Part shown: one piece after another, positions 61,002 to 64,000 of the stretch
Position numbering within the stretch: the first letter of the stretch is position 1
Layout of the letters: the number at the start of each line of letters is the position of its first letter
Assembly (NCBI RefSeq): GCF_013745115.1
Contig: NZ_CP051151.1
Span: 62,001-126,000 of the forward strand
DNA length: 64,000 nucleotides
DNA from: Hujiaoplasma nucleasis
GTDB lineage: Bacteria; Bacillota_I; Bacilli_A; Izemoplasmatales; Hujiaoplasmataceae
Direction: 5' to 3'
Made by a program: the position numbers and the translations under genes
The notes under the pieces: generated by a model
What the model saw: only the letters and a program-made list of their open reading frames with translations
Databases searched by the model: none
Told to the model about the DNA's origin: nothing

Positions 61002-62791
61002 TGGCGAAAATGAATAAAGATTTCGATGAAATCATCAATCGTGAAATGACTGATACGCAGATTATCAAACGATTATTAACCTATGTTAAACCATATTTAA
61101 GACCTGTTATTATTTCATTTATTTTAGTTGTTATTATTGTTGGATTAGATTTAGTTGGACCTTATTTTGTATCAATAGTCTTGGATGAATTATCATTATC
61201 TGATATCAATGGGCTAAAAATCATTCTAATTGTTATTGCATATTTACTTACATTATCTTTATTGGCTTTTTTGACTTATAAGCAACAAATTATGTTGCAA
61301 GTTACAGGCCAAAAGATTATTTATAATATTAGACGAGATGTCTTCAATCATATGGAAACATTATCTATCTCTCAATTTAATCGAGTACCTATCGGTAAAT
61401 TAGTGACGCGTGTTACAACAGATATTGATAGACTAAATATGCTTTATACTGATGTGGTTGTTTCAGTATTTAAGGATATATTAATGGTCTTTGGGGTTTT
61501 CATTTTTATGTCGTTTTTAGCACCAAAGTTAACGCTATGGCTATTGGGATTAGTTCCATTAATTTTCATCGCTTCATATGTCTTTAGAAAATTTGCGCGA
61601 AAAGCTTATCGTAAAGTAAGAAAAAATGTTTCAAATATTAATGCATTTTTATCTGAACATTTATCTGGTATGAAGTTGATTCAAATTTTTAATAGAGAAG
61701 ACAAAAAATATAATGAGTTTAAAGGTAAAAACAATATTTTAAGAAGAGCTTATTATCAAGAAATATTAACTTTTAGTTTGTATAGGCCATTTATGTATAT
61801 GTTGTATGTATTAGGCTTGATTCTAATCTTATGGCAAGGTACAGGTTTTGTTATAGAAGGTTATATTAGTGCTGGTATTTTATTTGCTTTTACTCAATAT
61901 GTAAATCGATTCTTCCAGCCAATTCAAAATTTAGCTGCTCAATTTAATGTTTTGCAAGAAGCTTTTACTTCCGGTGAAAGAATATTTGAAATTCTTGATA
62001 CTGTACCTGAAGTACAAGACGAGAATGATGTTATTGAATTAGAAAAAGTCAAGGGTAAAATAGAATTTAAAAATGTATGGTTTGCTTATAACGAAGGTGA
62101 ATGGGTTTTAAAAGATGTTTCATTCGTTGTTCAACCAAATCAAACAATGGCTTTGGTTGGAGCAACAGGATCAGGAAAAACAACAATCATTTCATTAGTT
62201 GTTAGAAATTACGATATCCAAAAAGGTCAAATTTTAATTGACGATATTGACATAAAAAAAATTAAAATTTCAAGTTTAAGAGAAAAAATTGGTCAAATGC
62301 TTCAAGATGTTTTCTTATTTTCGGGTACAATTGAGTCCAATATTCGTTTAAGAGATGAGACCATCACTGATAGAGATGTTTTATCGGCTTCTAAATATGT
62401 TAATGCCGATTATTTTATTCAAAAATTGCCAGATAAGTATGATGAATTGGTAAGAGAAAGAGGCAATAATTTTTCTTCTGGGCAAAGACAATTATTGTCT
62501 TTTGCTAGGACGATTGTCCATCATCCACAAATAATGATTTTAGATGAAGCCACCGCTAATATAGATACTGAGACAGAAATGTTAATTCAAGAATCATTAA
62601 AGAAAATTATGAATATAGGTACTATGATTATCGTAGCCCATAGATTATCAACAATCCAACACGCGGACAATATCATAGTCATGCAAAAAGGTAAGATAAT
62701 CGAACAAGGAAATCATCAGGAATTACTTAAAGCTAAAGGACATTATTATCAGTTGTATCGTTTGCAATATGATAAAAAAGTTGAAGAATAA
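61001..62791 (+). CDS. ABC exporter half-transporter, second subunit
   Basis: A 596-residue partner of the preceding gene (MdlB/LmrD type). Six membrane helices, then Walker A GATGSGKT (about 387-394), Q-loop MLQDVFLFSG, Walker B ILDEATANIDTET with the catalytic Glu, and VAHRLSTIQHADNI. The signature position reads NNFSSGQRQ instead of LSGGQ. Together with the Asp-containing first subunit this fits an asymmetric heterodimer exporting lipids or drugs. Translation is coupled by TAATG. Confidence 0.92.
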   Translation: MAKMNKDFDEIINREMTDTQIIKRLLTYVKPYLRPVIISFILVVIIVGLDLVGPYFVSIVLDELSLSDINGLKIILIVIAYLLTLSLLAFLTYKQQIMLQVTGQKIIYNIRRDVFNHMETLSISQFNRVPIGKLVTRVTTDIDRLNMLYTDVVVSVFKDILMVFGVFIFMSFLAPKLTLWLLGLVPLIFIASYVFRKFARKAYRKVRKNVSNINAFLSEHLSGMKLIQIFNREDKKYNEFKGKNNILRRAYYQEILTFSLYRPFMYMLYVLGLILILWQGTGFVIEGYISAGILFAFTQYVNRFFQPIQNLAAQFNVLQEAFTSGERIFEILDTVPEVQDENDVIELEKVKGKIEFKNVWFAYNEGEWVLKDVSFVVQPNQTMALVGATGSGKTTIISLVVRNYDIQKGQILIDDIDIKKIKISSLREKIGQMLQDVFLFSGTIESNIRLRDETITDRDVLSASKYVNADYFIQKLPDKYDELVRERGNNFSSGQRQLLSFARTIVHHPQIMILDEATANIDTETEMLIQESLKKIMNIGTMIIVAHRLSTIQHADNIIVMQKGKIIEQGNHQELLKAKGHYYQLYRLQYDKKVEE

Positions 62792-62798
62792 TAATTTT

Positions 62799-62828
62799 GA
62801 GCTATTCATATGATGAATAGCTCTTTTC
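62799..62828 (+). terminator. terminator after the exporter pair
   Basis: GAGCTATTCA (62799-62808) pairs with TGAATAGCTC (62814-62823), then TTTT. Confidence 0.85.
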
Positions 62829-62843
62829 TTTCTTAATAATTAG

Positions 62844-62872
62844 TTGACATCGCAACTATATTATTTTATACT
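62844..62872 (+). promoter_or_regulatory. promoter of the marR-ABC operon
   Basis: TTGACA (62844-62849), 17-bp spacer, TATACT (62867-62872). The start of transcription falls before 62900, so ATG 62900 and not 62879 is the translation start. Confidence 0.88.
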
Positions 62873-62899
62873 TATTATATGTATAAAAGGAGTAATGAA

Positions 62900-63343
62900 A
62901 TGAACAATCAACATGAAAGAATGATTAATAAGTATCATCATAAATTTTTAGAAGAAAAGTTTAAGGAATTTAATTTAGGAAGGGCTGAAGCTCCTTATAT
63001 CAAAATGATTTACCATCAGAGTCCTATCAAGATGAACACATTAATCTCTAATGTGGTTTTTCATAAGTCTCATACAACAAGAGCCATCAATCAAATGGTT
63101 AAAGATGGACTTATTACCAAGGAAAAAGACTTAGAAGATAAACGATCGTACATCATTACCATTACTCAAAAGGGGATCAAAGTGGCAGAACAAGTCAAGC
63201 AAATCTTAGAGGAATGGGAAAATTTAATCGATAGTGCTTTAAATGAAGAAGAGCGAAATCAATTAAATATTATGAGAGAAAAAGTATACTATAAATTAAA
63301 GGAACACTTTGAGGAGGATTTACAAGATGAAAAAAATGTTTAA
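62900..63343 (+). CDS. MarR-family transcriptional regulator
   Basis: A 147-residue winged-helix repressor, dimeric, usually released by small ligands and controlling a neighbouring transporter. Helices at the N-terminus (MINKYHHKFLEEKFKEF), HTH with ALTISVVFHKSHTTRAINQMVKDGLI-type sequence, and the wing EDKRSYIITITQKG (DxR motif). The strong ribosome site AAAGGAG fits ATG 62900. It overlaps the ABC gene that follows by 17 bp. Confidence 0.9.
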   Translation: MNNQHERMINKYHHKFLEEKFKEFNLGRAEAPYIKMIYHQSPIKMNTLISNVVFHKSHTTRAINQMVKDGLITKEKDLEDKRSYIITITQKGIKVAEQVKQILEEWENLIDSALNEEERNQLNIMREKVYYKLKEHFEEDLQDEKNV

Positions 63344-64000
63344 TTACTTAAAACCATATAAACTTCAAGTTTTCTTTATCTTGATTCTTGTGACTTTTAC
63401 TGCTTTAGGTATGTTATTGTTGCCAGATTATATGAGTAAAATTATTGGTGAAGGTTTAGATGCAGAATACCAAGTATTGGTTGATAACGAATGGCAGGTT
63501 GTTGAAGAATGTAGTATCGAAGTAAATCCTGATACTTGTAGGGTTATTCAAACATCAGATTTTAATGTGATTTTAAAATATGGTGGCATCATGCTTTTAG
63601 TTACTTTGGCTTCAACTTTAAGTTTTATTGGATTAATGTATTTATCAAGCGATGTATCTAGTAAAGTTGGTCGAGATATTAGAAGAGACTACTATAATAA
63701 AATTAATGATTTATCTATTTACGAAACAGGAAAATTTGGGACATCTACATTAATTACAAGAGCAACGAATGATGTTATGCAAGTTCAAAATTTCTTAATT
63801 ATGGCTTTAAGAATGGTCTTACGAATACCTATTATTTTTATTGGAGCATTGGTTTTTTCATTACAAAAATCAGTAACTCTAACACTAGTTATTTTAGCTG
63901 GTGTTCCTTTGCTAGGTATTGTGATTGTGATTGCATTTAAACTTGTCTTACCTTTATTTAAATTATTCCAAAAACGAGTCGATAAAATGACTTTAGTGAC
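63327..64000 (+). CDS. ABC exporter half-transporter, partial (cut by the window end)
   Basis: The frame starts at ATG 63327 behind GAGGAGG and stays open to the end (224 codons). It begins MKKMFNYLKPYKLQVFF, with a first membrane helix (about 12-33), an unusually long loop of about 60 residues containing two Cys 12 positions apart (EECSIEVNPDTCRVI), then further helices and the ABC-membrane motif STLITRATNDVMQVQNFL. The ATPase domain lies outside the window. It is probably a second exporter under MarR control. Confidence 0.85.
   Translation, partial: MKKMFNYLKPYKLQVFFILILVTFTALGMLLLPDYMSKIIGEGLDAEYQVLVDNEWQVVEECSIEVNPDTCRVIQTSDFNVILKYGGIMLLVTLASTLSFIGLMYLSSDVSSKVGRDIRRDYYNKINDLSIYETGKFGTSTLITRATNDVMQVQNFLIMALRMVLRIPIIFIGALVFSLQKSVTLTLVILAGVPLLGIVIVIAFKLVLPLFKLFQKRVDKMTLV

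Overview
The window is AT-rich, bacterial and densely coding. TGA is used as a stop (for example after the gene ending at 11470) and tryptophan is TGG, so this is the standard code and not the Mycoplasma/Spiroplasma code. Protein similarity, the low GC, the short intergenic gaps and the isolated rsmH (no ftsL/pbp/mraY behind it) suggest a free-living Mollicutes-like Firmicute (Acholeplasma/Izemoplasma type). This taxonomic call is inference.

Layout. (1) 1-9.5 kb is core chromosome: recG, plsX, rnc, a dnaD-like gene and nth in one tight run, a HTH/Rgg-like regulator, mrp on the minus strand, a DUF177 gene with rpmF, then rsmH and tRNA-Gly(TCC). (2) 9.5-47.7 kb is a large accessory region that starts directly behind the tRNA. 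Its first part (9.7-18 kb) holds a methylase/specificity fusion with a small partner, then a canonical Type I restriction-modification operon hsdM-hsdS-hsdR. Next (18.1-23.8 kb) comes a mobile-element core: a RepA-like AAA ATPase, a strongly structured non-coding element, a broken DUF6933 gene, a small zinc-finger gene and two overlapping large serine recombinases. Then (23.8-30.9 kb) a defence block: a leader/terminator region, a DUF2971 protein, a CBASS pair (CD-NTase plus Cap15-like membrane effector), a deaminase-ATPase-wHTH fusion framed by TTGCGAGA repeats, and a helical protein paired with an Mrr-like nuclease. (3) 30.9-47.7 kb looks like a cassette array: small cargo units (AbiEi-like/XRE modules, HTH-membrane pairs, a lipoprotein, a membrane-fused sigma factor, a phosphodiesterase-like protein, an ATPase, a MazG-like protein, an APH kinase) separated by a roughly 190-bp non-coding repeat. 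It occurs five times, at intervals of about 3 kb, plus one partial copy. An intact IS3-family element sits in one copy with a 3-bp target duplication. (4) 47.9-64 kb is core again: mscS, a minus-strand ABC exporter with a B12-binding-domain protein, an archaeal-type aspS, an rluD-like gene, galT, proS, a two-subunit class I fumarase, degV and two linked ABC-exporter loci, the second with a MarR regulator and cut by the window edge.

How it works together. The island looks like a defence island assembled at a tRNA-Gly locus. The serine recombinases and AAA protein give mobility or maintenance, and the R-M, CBASS and nuclease genes give anti-phage functions. The dispersed repeat seems to have driven duplication and shuffling of small cargo units. 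The most unusual signals are the 190-bp repeat with three copies of GGGGTGTAA phased at 21 bp and a sharp homology boundary at CCCATA, the deaminase-ATPase gene with its flanking repeats, the methylase-specificity fusion with a degenerate SPPL motif under a promoter framed by two identical-geometry palindromes, and the structured element in the recombinase module. Functions are assigned from recognisable motifs only; no database search was run.
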